A DNA stretch of 64,000 nt from Streptomyces sp. NBC_01549 (lineage in GTDB: Bacteria > Actinomycetota > Actinomycetes > Streptomycetales > Streptomycetaceae), in the NCBI RefSeq assembly GCF_026339955.1, contig NZ_JAPEPW010000002.1, positions 2,170,001 to 2,234,000 on the forward strand, read 5' to 3'. This document shows positions 38,041-46,545 of this stretch, one piece after another. The notes below the pieces were generated by a model. The model was given only the letters and a program-made list of their open reading frames with translations, did no database searches and was not told the origin of the DNA. Made by a program: the position numbers and the translations under genes. Numbering within the stretch: the first letter of the stretch is position 1; the number at the start of each line of letters is the position of its first letter.

Positions 38041-38216
38041 CGTGATCTCCTAGAAGAGGTTCGGAATGAATGGAGCGGACGGATAGAGGAAACCGCCTCT
38101 CTGGCCGAATTCGAGCGTCGTTGACGCCTCCCATACGGAGCGTCGTACACCTTTGACGGAACTCTTACGGCCGACTCATCCATCTGCGGGAACCAAGCCC
38201 CCATCCGCCTGAAACG
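38041..38216 (-). promoter_or_regulatory. Promoter and leader region of the second kdp operon
   Basis: 176 bases between the 27-residue frame and an upstream terminator hairpin. It includes TTGACGCC and TTTGACGG words on the plus strand, and the minus strand has CGTCAAAGGTG and GGCGTCAACGACG. A KdpE site and promoter should be here; I cannot fix the boxes. Confidence 0.4.
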
Positions 38217-38251
38217 TCGGCGGCCCGCACCAGTGAGGTGCGGGCCGCCGA
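38217..38251 (-). terminator. 15-bp hairpin after the kimA relic
   Basis: A perfect 15-bp stem (38217-38231 with 38237-38251; core GGCGGCCCGCACC) and AGTGA loop, 10 bases past the stop of the kimA-like relic. This is the surviving terminator of that dead gene and insulates the kdp promoter. Confidence 0.65.
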
Positions 38252-38260
38252 GGTGCGGCG

Positions 38261-38530
38261 TCAGGAGACGCGGAACCGCAGCCGGCAGATCACCGCGTCC
38301 GCGTCACGGCGCACCTCGTGGGCGACGACCGCGCCCCGCTGGTCTGCTCAGCCTCCCGCCCCGCACTCGGCTTCACTCGCTGTGGCCACCAGCAGCGGGA
38401 CGGCGATCACTATCAGACAGGCGCCCTCCTCGAACCAGGTCGCCGTCACGACGACCGCCGAGACACCGGTGAGCACCGCACCGAAACCACTCGGCAGAGC
38501 CTTGCCCGCCGCCCCTTCCCCTGCTCCCCC
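38261..38530 (-). pseudogene. kimA-like permease relic
   Basis: The minus strand reads SGFGAVLTGVSAVVVTATWF and EEGACLIVIAVPLLV, which line up with GVGAVLTAVAGIVLLATKFL and EGAWVVVVAIPLLM of the intact KimA at 27968. Immediately after, in another frame, HEVRRDADAVICRLRFRVS* lines up with the KimA tail LRARTDVVVCVVPYRLSL. Everything else, before and between, is deleted. Confidence 0.65.
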
Positions 38531-38690
38531 GTCGGTGCCGGCCCCAGACCCGTGACGCCGGCGAGACGGTGGCGCTCGCCGGTATCCCACGGCACGCGCC
38601 ACACCCTGGGCGTCAAGGATGAGCAGGGTGCCCATCAGAGTCGCGTCAAGACATGGGGTCCTGGCCTCCCGGGTCTCTACCTTCGGCAGT
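38531..38690. other. Gap between kimA relic and membrane protein gene
   Basis: 160 bases with no gene; it should contain the promoter of the plus-strand membrane protein. No strong hairpin seen. Confidence 0.4.
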
Positions 38691-39248
38691 ATGGGACGCC
38701 GCAACGACGCGCGAGACGACGCGGTCCACACTCCTGCAGAGCCGCCCGCGGAAGTGGCGCACGACCACCGTTGGGCGGGGGATCTGCGCAGCTCGATCCG
38801 CTGCGCGGCCGTACTCCTCGCCCTTCTCCTGCTGATCGACTGGGGAGAGGGCACCCTCACCGCCCTACGCGGCGCGCTCTGGGCCGGGCTCGGCGTGCTC
38901 CTGTTCCTGGTGCTGTACCCGCCCAGGGTCAGCGCGGGCGAAGGCTGGCTGGCCTCCCACGGGCTGCTGCGGCAGCAGCGGGTACGCACCGACCTGTTGG
39001 TGTCGGTGCGCTGTCTGGACGGCGTCTCGCAGCGGCTCCTCCTGCGGGACATGTTCGATGTACGGGTCCAGATCGACCCCCAGGTCCTGGTGCGCAACCC
39101 CGAGTTGTGGCACCGCCTGGCCCAGGACGCCCAGAAGTCGGCGGCGTCCGGATCACTCACCTGCGGAGCGACCGCGCTGCGCCAGGTCTCCGAGCGGGTC
39201 GATCGCGAGACCGCCCTCACCGTCTTCAAGGTCTCCGGCCTGGACTGA
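38691..39248 (+). CDS. Two-helix membrane protein of unknown function
   Basis: 185 residues. Polar N-terminus, then two hydrophobic helices (SIRCAAVLLALLLLIDW; ALWAGLGVLLFLVLYPP), then a soluble domain that begins VSAGEGWLASHGLLRQQRVR and has DMFDVRVQIDPQVLVRNPEL. The layout resembles small PH-like-domain membrane proteins of Streptomyces, but I do not recognise the family. ATG 38691 is the first start after the gap, with no clear ribosome site. Confidence 0.65.
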   Translation: MGRRNDARDDAVHTPAEPPAEVAHDHRWAGDLRSSIRCAAVLLALLLLIDWGEGTLTALRGALWAGLGVLLFLVLYPPRVSAGEGWLASHGLLRQQRVRTDLLVSVRCLDGVSQRLLLRDMFDVRVQIDPQVLVRNPELWHRLAQDAQKSAASGSLTCGATALRQVSERVDRETALTVFKVSGLD

Positions 39249-39261
39249 GCCCACACCGCCC

Positions 39262-41217
39262 TCATCCCCGTCTGTCCACCGGATGCGGCTGTACCCCGGT
39301 CATGAGGATGTCCAGACCGCGCCGCGTCGTCGCCAGCACGACTCGGTCGCCCGCCCGGAGCACCCGCCCGTGCGGCGGACGCCAGTCGAAGCCGGGCCGA
39401 CGGAACCGGATCCCGGCGAGGGTGTCCCCGGAGGACGACGCGGGGTGCCCCGATGTCGAGCCGACGGCCAGGACCCGCCACTCGTGCTCCCGGAACGCCT
39501 CATGGACCGAGCGTCCCTCGAGTTCTGGATGCCCGGCCACATCGACCACCGTGAACAGCAACGAGCCCCGCTCGACCGGCATCACCCCCAGCACATGGCG
39601 GCCCATCATCGCGGCGGCGAAGGAGGGCGCGGCGAGCGCCGACACACTTCGGCTGCGGGTGGGCGCGTCGGGGTAGGACGCGCGCAGGGTGCGCTGCACG
39701 GTGGCGGCGAAGTCGTCGTCGTACAGCCGCATCACGACCCGTACACCCCGATTGGTCTCCCGTGCGGCCATCACGATGTCGAGGTTCTCGCCGTCGTCAC
39801 GGGTGAGGACCAGCAGCGACTTGCTGTGCCGGATACGTGCCCGGTCGAGGACACCCGGCGCTCCGGCGTCCTCCAGTACCAGGGGTACGCCGAGTTCGCG
39901 GGCGAGGGCGACGCCGCGCGCGTGCGGGTCCCGTTCGACCGCGACGACCTCGTGATCGGTGGTGCACAGCTGTGCGAGCACCCGGATGCCGATCTTGCCG
40001 AGGCCGACCACGACGATGTGATCCGTGAGGTCGTCGGCGGGCGGGTGGCCGGCGGAGGCGGTGCGGAACGCCTCGGTGGCGTTCATGGTCGCGGCCACGA
40101 CCAGCGGCAGTACGGCGAGCCCGACGAAGCCCGCGATCAGTTGCAGCACCCGGCGGGCCACGACCTCCCCGGTGGCGGGATCACCCATGGTGAAAATGTC
40201 CAGCAGCGGCAGGTAGACGTTCTTCCACCACGGATGCTCGTCGGCGAACAGCGCCGTGGCGGCCGTGAGCGCCAGCACGATCGCGGCCAGCGCCCCGAAG
40301 ACCGCGAGGACGTCGCGGGAGAGGAAGACCCGCCAAGGCAGGTGCGCGAACCGCGCCCGCAGCCAGCCGCCGACAGAGCCACGCCGCTCCCTGGCGGCCG
40401 GCTCCGGCGCGTGGTGATGGGTGACTTCCTCGAACATCAGTCGGCCGTGTGTGAACTGGCGGTGGTAGGCGGTGCGGGTGTCCGGCAGTAGTTGTGTGCC
40501 GTCCTCGCCCGGCGTTTCGGCGCTGTCCTCGCTCGCCGGGTCGTCCTCGTGCGCGCCGGAGAGCACGGCGAGCGTCGCCAGATCGGTCGATCGGGACGCC
40601 GACCCGGCGGGCCGTACGACGCCGCGGAAGACCTTGCCCTCGATCTGGAGGGTGTGGCCGTGGCCGACCGTGGCGGCGGCCACCAGCTCGGGCACGGCGG
40701 TGTCGGCGTCGGAAAGCACCGTGGTGGACATGTCCGGCCGGGGATCGTCGTCGCCCCCGCCCGTGACCTCGGCGGCCGCGCGGTCGAGCAGGCGCTCCAG
40801 ATGGCGGCCGCGCTCGCGGTTGAACATGCGGATGACCAGACGTATGGACGGGTTGAGGCCCCGTGCCAGGAGCGCCGCGGTCATGTTGACCTGGTCGTCG
40901 CCGTAGGTCAGCGCGAGGGCCGCGGCCCGCTGCACGCCGGCGGCCCGCAGGGTCTGTTCATCGGGGAGCGCCGACACCAGCAGCTCGATGGGCGAGTGCG
41001 GGTCACGGTGCAGCGCGGCGATCTCGGCGCCGTGCTCGTCGCGCCGGGAGGGTAATACGACGGTGACGGCCTCGCCGCACACAGCGTCCAGTTCGACGGC
41101 GAGCCGGTGCGCGAGCCCGTCGTCACCGCAGATCACCATGTGCTGGGAGCGAGGGCCAAGTTCCGAGCGGAGATGGAGAGTTGACGTCACATCAGTCAAG
41201 AACGGCCGCGTGGACAC
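39262..41217 (-). CDS. RCK/TrkA-N domain ion-channel-like protein
   Basis: 651 residues. An N-terminal nucleotide-binding domain (HMVICGDDGLAHRLAVELDA, residues 25-165), a linker, two to three membrane segments (about 295-390) with a short pore-like loop FTMGDPATGE, then a second TrkA-N domain (DHIVVVGLGKIGIRVLAQLC) and a terminal RCK_C/TrkA-C domain (about 555-640). The plan fits CASTOR/POLLUX-like or TrkA-domain K+/cation channels. The filter sequence is unlike T-V-G-Y-G, so ion choice is open. GTG 41217 has AGGA nine bases upstream. Confidence 0.75.
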   Translation of the reverse strand: MSTRPFLTDVTSTLHLRSELGPRSQHMVICGDDGLAHRLAVELDAVCGEAVTVVLPSRRDEHGAEIAALHRDPHSPIELLVSALPDEQTLRAAGVQRAAALALTYGDDQVNMTAALLARGLNPSIRLVIRMFNRERGRHLERLLDRAAAEVTGGGDDDPRPDMSTTVLSDADTAVPELVAAATVGHGHTLQIEGKVFRGVVRPAGSASRSTDLATLAVLSGAHEDDPASEDSAETPGEDGTQLLPDTRTAYHRQFTHGRLMFEEVTHHHAPEPAARERRGSVGGWLRARFAHLPWRVFLSRDVLAVFGALAAIVLALTAATALFADEHPWWKNVYLPLLDIFTMGDPATGEVVARRVLQLIAGFVGLAVLPLVVAATMNATEAFRTASAGHPPADDLTDHIVVVGLGKIGIRVLAQLCTTDHEVVAVERDPHARGVALARELGVPLVLEDAGAPGVLDRARIRHSKSLLVLTRDDGENLDIVMAARETNRGVRVVMRLYDDDFAATVQRTLRASYPDAPTRSRSVSALAAPSFAAAMMGRHVLGVMPVERGSLLFTVVDVAGHPELEGRSVHEAFREHEWRVLAVGSTSGHPASSSGDTLAGIRFRRPGFDWRPPHGRVLRAGDRVVLATTRRGLDILMTGVQPHPVDRRG

Positions 41218-41313
41218 AACCGGTTCCTGGGGGGCGCCCGTTCGGCGTCAACGTTCCGTATGCGTCTGCATCCCGTCCCGTATGCGTCCGTCATCCCGTC
41301 CCGTATGCGTCCG

Positions 41314-42153
41314 TCAGACGTCCTTCACCGGCCCCGCCGTGTCGAGGGCCGCGCCCGTCTGGTCGGCGAGGGTGACCGCCACCAGGCGGGCCTGGAGCGG
41401 CGGTACGGGACCCGGTCCGGGGGCGAGCATGAATCGGCCGAGGTAGCGGCCGTTGCCGTACGTCCGCAGCTCGATCTCGCCGTCCGGCCAGCCGCTCGCG
41501 TCGAGATCCCAGTGCCGCCGCCCGACCGCCACGTTCCCGTCCTGTTCGAGGCGTGGCGGCTGCCCCATGAGGGTGCCGTACTCGAAGCGGCAGCCTCGCA
41601 GGCCCAGCAGCTCGGTCAGCTCGCGGCGGACGTGGTCGACCACGGTGTCCGAGGACTTGGCGGACTGGGCGAGGTCGGCCGTCTCGTGGATCCGCGCCAG
41701 GTATCCCGCGTCCGTCACGGTGATCACTTCGAGGCGGCGGGCGCGGGCCGCGAGCTGGGACACGATCAGGCCGACGATCAGCAGCAGGACAGCCGTCTCG
41801 ATGTCCGAGGACGCGGTGATGTCAAAGGTCTCGTACGGGCGGGTGAGGAAGAAGTCGAACCAGGCCGCCGCCGACAGCGCCGCGAGCGCCCCCGCCGTAC
41901 GGCTGCCGATCGCCGCGACCGCGACGACCACCACGACCAGGATCAGCGCCGTGTTCGTACGCGACAGATCCGTACGGAAGGGCACGAGGACGAGCGCCAC
42001 CAGGAAGGGGCCCACCAGGCCCGCCCCCAGGGCGAGCCGGTCCCGCATCGGATATCCGATCATCACGCCGTCACCTCCTGCGCTCATCGCGACGGCTCCC
42101 AGCCCCCGCGTCCTGGTGCTCACAAATCCTGGTACGCCGCTCTCGGGGCTCAT
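41314..42153 (-). CDS. DUF4118 (KdpD membrane-domain) sensory protein without kinase
   Basis: 279 residues. Four membrane segments of the KdpD DUF4118 type (VGPFLVALVLVPF ... AALSAAAWFDFFLTRPYETF) are followed by a GAF-like soluble domain (DTVVDHVRRELTELLGLRGC). No HisKA or ATPase domain is present. ATG 42153 overlaps the stop of kdpD copy 2 (ATGA), so the two are made together. It may be a decoy or dimer partner for the KdpD sensor region. Inner starts (ATG 42087 and others) are possible. Confidence 0.75.
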   Translation of the reverse strand: MSPESGVPGFVSTRTRGLGAVAMSAGGDGVMIGYPMRDRLALGAGLVGPFLVALVLVPFRTDLSRTNTALILVVVVVAVAAIGSRTAGALAALSAAAWFDFFLTRPYETFDITASSDIETAVLLLIVGLIVSQLAARARRLEVITVTDAGYLARIHETADLAQSAKSSDTVVDHVRRELTELLGLRGCRFEYGTLMGQPPRLEQDGNVAVGRRHWDLDASGWPDGEIELRTYGNGRYLGRFMLAPGPGPVPPLQARLVAVTLADQTGAALDTAGPVKDV

Positions 42154-44735
42154 ACGCCGCCTCCCACGCTCTGCGTATCACTGAGGTGCTCGGCCCGCTC
42201 GGCGAAGGGCAGGGACAACACCATGGTCAGGCCACCTCCGGGAGTGTCCTCCGGGGTGAGGGTGCCGTCCATCGCCTCGGTCAGTCCCCGGGACAGGGCC
42301 AGGCCCAGGCCGAGGCCGGTGGTGTTGTCGGTGTCGCCCTGTCGCTGGAAGGGTTCGAAGAGCCGGTCGCGGTCGGTAGGCGGCAGGCCAGGGCCGCGGT
42401 CGACGACCCGCACTTCGACGCGGCCCGCGTGCGCGCTCGCGGTCAGCAGCACCTTGCGCCCGGCCGGACTATGCCGGTGGGCGTTGGCCACGAGGTTGGC
42501 GATCACCCGCTCCAGCAAGGGCGGATCGGCCAGCACGGCAGGAACCTCCTCCAGGTCCGCCACCTCGACCTCGGGGGTGTCCGCGAGCGCGGCCGGCAGG
42601 ACCTCCTCCAACGTGGTGGCGCGCAGATTGAGGGTGAGGGCGCCGGCCTGGAGGCGGCTGAGGTCGAGGAGGTTCTCCACCAGCCGGTTGAGCTTCGCCA
42701 TCGATTCATCGGCGGTGGCGAGGAGTTCGTCCCGGTCCTCGTCGGAGAACTCGACGTCCCGGCTGCGCAGCGAGGAGACCGCGGCCCAGCCCGCCGCGAG
42801 AGGCGTGCGCAGGTCGTGGCCGACCGCCCGCAGCAGCGCCGTACGCATCCGGTCGGCGGCCCTGACCGGTTCGACCTCGGCGGCCGCCTCCGCGAGCCTG
42901 GCCCGTTCGACGGCGGATCCCACATGGGCGGCGAAGGCGGCAAGCACGCGCCGCTCGGACGACGGAAGGGTGCGGCCGCGCAGAACGAGGAAGGCGCCGG
43001 GCCCTGCGGGCACGACCGTCGCGCCATCGTCTCCGGGCGGATCGTCCACCAGCTCCGCCGAGTCCATGCCGAACGTCTCGCGCGTGCGTTCCACCAGCGC
43101 CGGGATCGTCGCTCCACCCCGCACGATGGTGCCGGCGAGCGACGACATGGTCTCCGCCTCCGCTGTGGCCCGCGCCGAGCGCCGCGACAGGCGCAGCGAG
43201 CGGTCCACGACCGTGGCCACGACGGCGGCGACCACCGCGAAGACCGCCAGGGCCAGCAGCGCGTTCGGGTCGTCCAGCGTGAACTGCCCGACGGGCGGGA
43301 TGAACCAGTAGTTGAGCAGCAGGGACGCCGTCACCGAGGCGATCACCGCCGAGACGACCCCGCCTATGCAGGCCACCCCCACCACGGTGAGCAGGAACAG
43401 CAGCGCCTCGCTGGTGAGGTTGAGCCGGTCCCGGGCCCAGCCGAGATCGAGCAGGAAGGTGAGTGCCACGGGCAGCAGCAGTCCGGCGACCGGGCCCGCG
43501 ACCCGGCGCGCGGTCGAGAGGGTGCGCCGCCGCGAGGGCAGCAGCGTGCCACGGCCGGCGCGCTCGTGCGTGACCATATGAATATCGATGTCGCCGGAGA
43601 GTTCGACCACCGTCTCGCCGGTGCCACGCCCGGTGACGAAGCGTTCGAGGCGGCCGCGGCGGCTGGTGCCGAGGACGAGCTGGGTGGCGTTCTCGGCGCG
43701 GGCGAACTCCACCAGGGCGCTGGGCACGTCGTCGCCGACGACCGAGTGGTAGCTCCCGCCCAGGTCCTCGATGAGCCGCCGCTGCCGGGCGAGTGAGGCG
43801 TGCGAGGCACCCGCGGCGAGGCCGTCGCTGCGGGTCACGTGCACGGCGAGCAGATCGCCGCCCGCGGACCGGTCGGCGATCCGGGCGGCCCGCCGGATGA
43901 GGGTGTCCCCCTCGGGCCCCCCGGTGAGCGCGACCACGACCCGCTCCCGGATCTCCCACACCCCGCCGATACCGTGCTCCGAGCGGTACGACTGGAGCGC
44001 CTCGTCCACCCGGTCGGCCACCCACAGCAGGGCCAGCTGACGCAGCGCGGTCAGATTGCCGGGCCGGAAGTAGTTCGCGAGCGCCGCGTCCACCTTCTCC
44101 GGGGCGTAGATGTTGCCGTGCGCCATCCGGCGGCGCAGCCCCTCGGGCGGGATGTCCACCAGCTCGATCTGCCGGGCCCGTCGTACGACCTCGTCGGGCA
44201 CCGTCTCGCGCTGCGGCACCCGCGTGATCTTCTCGACGACGTCGTTGAGGGACTCCAGGTGCTGGATGTTAAGGGCCGTGATGACGTCGATCCCGGCCGC
44301 GAGCAGTTCCTCGATGTCCTGCCAGCGCTTCGCGTTGCGGCCGCCGCCCGGCACGTTGCTGTGGGCGATCTCGTCCACCAGCGCGACCTGCGGCCGGCGC
44401 GCGAGGACCGCGGCCAGGTCCATCTCCTCGAACTCCCCGCCGCGATAGGCGCAGGGCGCACGCCCTATGACCTCCAGGCCGTCGAGCATCGCTTCCGTGC
44501 CCGGCCGCCCGTGGCACTCCACGAACCCCACCACCACATCCGCGCCGCGCGCCGCCCGGCGGCGCGCCTCGTCGAGCATGCGGTAGGTCTTGCCGACCCC
44601 CGGGGCCGCCCCCAGGTAGACCTTCAGCCGACCCTGCCGTACGTCACCCGCACCGGAGGCTACGTCGCCCTCAAGGGGCCGCACCTCACCCCTGCCGGTC
44701 CGTACGTCACTCATATCGGTCCGTACGTCACTCAT
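42150..44735 (-). CDS. kdpD: KdpD-like sensor histidine kinase (copy 2)
   Basis: About 861 residues with the full KdpD plan: Walker A GAAPGVGKTYRML, Walker B VALVDEIAHSN, Usp-like domain, DUF4118 membrane part, GAF-like part, HisKA with His640 in GHDLRTPLAAGW (Ser of the usual SHD replaced by Gly), and HATPase with NLVANAHRHS and GLGLGLALSRG. The N-box Asn residues are kept, so kinase activity is likely. No response regulator gene is adjacent. The start is uncertain: ATGs at 44735 and 44714 lie in a short repeated MSDVRTD segment, and a TTG at 44840 opens the longest frame. Confidence 0.88.
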   Translation of the reverse strand: MSDVRTDMSDVRTGRGEVRPLEGDVASGAGDVRQGRLKVYLGAAPGVGKTYRMLDEARRRAARGADVVVGFVECHGRPGTEAMLDGLEVIGRAPCAYRGGEFEEMDLAAVLARRPQVALVDEIAHSNVPGGGRNAKRWQDIEELLAAGIDVITALNIQHLESLNDVVEKITRVPQRETVPDEVVRRARQIELVDIPPEGLRRRMAHGNIYAPEKVDAALANYFRPGNLTALRQLALLWVADRVDEALQSYRSEHGIGGVWEIRERVVVALTGGPEGDTLIRRAARIADRSAGGDLLAVHVTRSDGLAAGASHASLARQRRLIEDLGGSYHSVVGDDVPSALVEFARAENATQLVLGTSRRGRLERFVTGRGTGETVVELSGDIDIHMVTHERAGRGTLLPSRRRTLSTARRVAGPVAGLLLPVALTFLLDLGWARDRLNLTSEALLFLLTVVGVACIGGVVSAVIASVTASLLLNYWFIPPVGQFTLDDPNALLALAVFAVVAAVVATVVDRSLRLSRRSARATAEAETMSSLAGTIVRGGATIPALVERTRETFGMDSAELVDDPPGDDGATVVPAGPGAFLVLRGRTLPSSERRVLAAFAAHVGSAVERARLAEAAAEVEPVRAADRMRTALLRAVGHDLRTPLAAGWAAVSSLRSRDVEFSDEDRDELLATADESMAKLNRLVENLLDLSRLQAGALTLNLRATTLEEVLPAALADTPEVEVADLEEVPAVLADPPLLERVIANLVANAHRHSPAGRKVLLTASAHAGRVEVRVVDRGPGLPPTDRDRLFEPFQRQGDTDNTTGLGLGLALSRGLTEAMDGTLTPEDTPGGGLTMVLSLPFAERAEHLSDTQSVGGGV

Positions 44736-44887
44736 CGCAGCCGACGCGCTCCGCTCACTGGCGATCAATTCCCCAGGGGGAAGGGTTACTTCCCCTACCG
44801 AAGCGCTTGTCCGAGCCGCTCGGCACGCTTCTTGACGCAACTTTGGCGCCGGTCACGTGGACGTTGACACTGCTTTGACGGGCCCTG

Positions 44888-44970
44888 GCCCGATAGGGTG
44901 AAAGCGGTGTGCCGGGAAGTCTGGTCGGCAGGGAGCCACAAGGTCTCCTTCTCATGGCCAAGGAGACGGC
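44888..44970 (+). promoter_or_regulatory. Structured leader of the Na+/H+ antiporter gene; Shine-Dalgarno in a hairpin
   Basis: GTCTCCTT (44943-44950) pairs perfectly with AAGGAGAC (44960-44967), which contains the ribosome site just before ATG 44971. Upstream, TGCCG (44910-44914) pairs with CGGCA (44926-44930) around GGAAGTCTGGT, and CCCT/AGGG flank 44883-44897. The layout (folded element, then sequestering hairpin) suggests a riboswitch or attenuator that controls translation, ligand unknown. Confidence 0.5.
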
Positions 44971-46545
44971 ATGCGTGGCGTAGGGACAGTACTGGCTCTC
45001 GTGGTGCTCGCCACCGTGGTGGCGACCTTCGCGCGCCGTTGGCGGATCCCCGCGCCCTCCCTGCTCGTGGTCGCGGGCCTCGCCGTCGCACTGTTGCCGG
45101 GCACCCCTGAGATCCAGATCAGCCCCGAGATCATCGGCCTCGTCGTACTGCCACCACTCCTGTACGCAAGCGCCGAAGAACTGCCCTGGCGCGAACTGCG
45201 CGCCGTGTGGAAACCGGTCGGAGTGCTGTCGATAGGTCTGGTCCTGGCCTCGGCTGCCGCGGTCGGGGCGGTCGCCTCCCTGGTCACGCCCTTGTCATGG
45301 CAGATGGCGTTCGTGCTCGGCGCTGTGCTGGCGAGCACCGACCCGGTGGCGGTGACCGCGCTCGGCAGACGGCTGGCGCTGCCGCCCAAGGTGCAGGTGC
45401 TGGTCCAGGCCGAGAGCCTCTTCAACGACGCGACCTCCCTCGTCCTCTTTCGGGTCGCGGTGAGCGTCGCCGTGGCATCGGCAGCGGCCGGATGGGGTGC
45501 GGCAGCGGGTGAGTTCGCGCTGCTGGCCGGTGGCGGCATGGTCATCGGTGCCGCGGTTGCCGGCGTGGTGACGCTGATCCGGCGGCGTACGGAGGACCCG
45601 GTCCTGGAGACCGTGATCGCCCTCGTCACCCCGTACACGGCGTACGTCCTGGCCGAGGCCGTGCACGCCTCGGGTGTCACCTCGGTCGTGGTGGCCGGAG
45701 TCGTCCTGGGCGGCCGGGGCGACCGCCTCACCAACGCCCGCATCCGCCTCCAGCTGCACGCCGTCTACGGCACGGTGGTCTTCCTGCTGGAGAGCGTGGT
45801 GTTCTCGCTCATCGGATTGGCTCTGCCGGCCCAGGTGCGGGCCCTGTCCGACGGCAGCCGGGCCTGGCCGCTGTACGCGCTCGCCGTCGCCGCCACGCTG
45901 ATCACCATGCGCCTGCTGTGGCTGGCGCCGCTGTCCGCGGTGGTGCAGCGCAAGGGCGGGATCCAGCGCATGAACTGGCGAGTGCCGGTCGTACTGACCT
46001 GGGCGGGTACCCGGGGTGTGGTCCCCCTCGCAGCCGCCCTGTCCATCCCAGTGACCATGAAGGATGGGGCCACACTCACGGAACGCCCGCTGGTCCTCGT
46101 CCTGACCACCTCGGTGGTGGTCGTCACGCTCGTCGTCCAGGGCTTCACACTGGCTCCCGTCGTACGCCGCTCGGGCATCGCCCTCGAACCCGACCACACC
46201 GAACGCGAGGAGGCTCAGGCCCGCTGCAGCCTGGCGAGCGCGGGCCTGAGCCGTCTGGACGAGATCTCCGAACTGGAAGCCGTTCCCGACGTCGTCCTCG
46301 ACCGGCTCCGCCGCGGCCTGACGGCCCGCCTCGACGACGCGAGCGATCGCCTCGGGCAGGCCTACGGCGACGGCACTCCGACGGAATCCGCCGACCTCAC
46401 CTACCGCCAGCTACGACGCGATCTGATCACGGTCGAGGAGACCGAGCTCCAGCGCCTCTACGACCAGCACCGCATCAGCGACACGACCCGCCGCCGCCTG
46501 CAACGCTCGCTGGACCTGGAGGAGGCCCGACTCGCGGACGCTTAG
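44971..46545 (+). CDS. Na+/H+ (cation/proton) antiporter, CPA1 family
   Basis: 524 residues: twelve or so membrane segments then an acidic cytoplasmic tail of about 120 residues. Family marks: VLASTDPVAVTAL and ESLFNDATSLVLF (the ND ion-binding pair), TWAGTRGVVPLAAALSIP late in the fold. It expels Na+ (or K+) in exchange for protons. The stop codon TAG at 46543-46545 uses the first base of the inserted IS. The ancestral end, restored by joining 46544 to 48311, would add six residues and stop at 48325-48327. Activity is probably unaffected. Confidence 0.9.
   Translation: MRGVGTVLALVVLATVVATFARRWRIPAPSLLVVAGLAVALLPGTPEIQISPEIIGLVVLPPLLYASAEELPWRELRAVWKPVGVLSIGLVLASAAAVGAVASLVTPLSWQMAFVLGAVLASTDPVAVTALGRRLALPPKVQVLVQAESLFNDATSLVLFRVAVSVAVASAAAGWGAAAGEFALLAGGGMVIGAAVAGVVTLIRRRTEDPVLETVIALVTPYTAYVLAEAVHASGVTSVVVAGVVLGGRGDRLTNARIRLQLHAVYGTVVFLLESVVFSLIGLALPAQVRALSDGSRAWPLYALAVAATLITMRLLWLAPLSAVVQRKGGIQRMNWRVPVVLTWAGTRGVVPLAAALSIPVTMKDGATLTERPLVLVLTTSVVVVTLVVQGFTLAPVVRRSGIALEPDHTEREEAQARCSLASAGLSRLDEISELEAVPDVVLDRLRRGLTARLDDASDRLGQAYGDGTPTESADLTYRQLRRDLITVEETELQRLYDQHRISDTTRRRLQRSLDLEEARLADA

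Noticed and set aside
38348..39481. 377-residue minus-strand frame
   Set aside because: Mostly antisense of the plus-strand membrane protein gene; only the last 45 residues match KimA and are reported as a relic.
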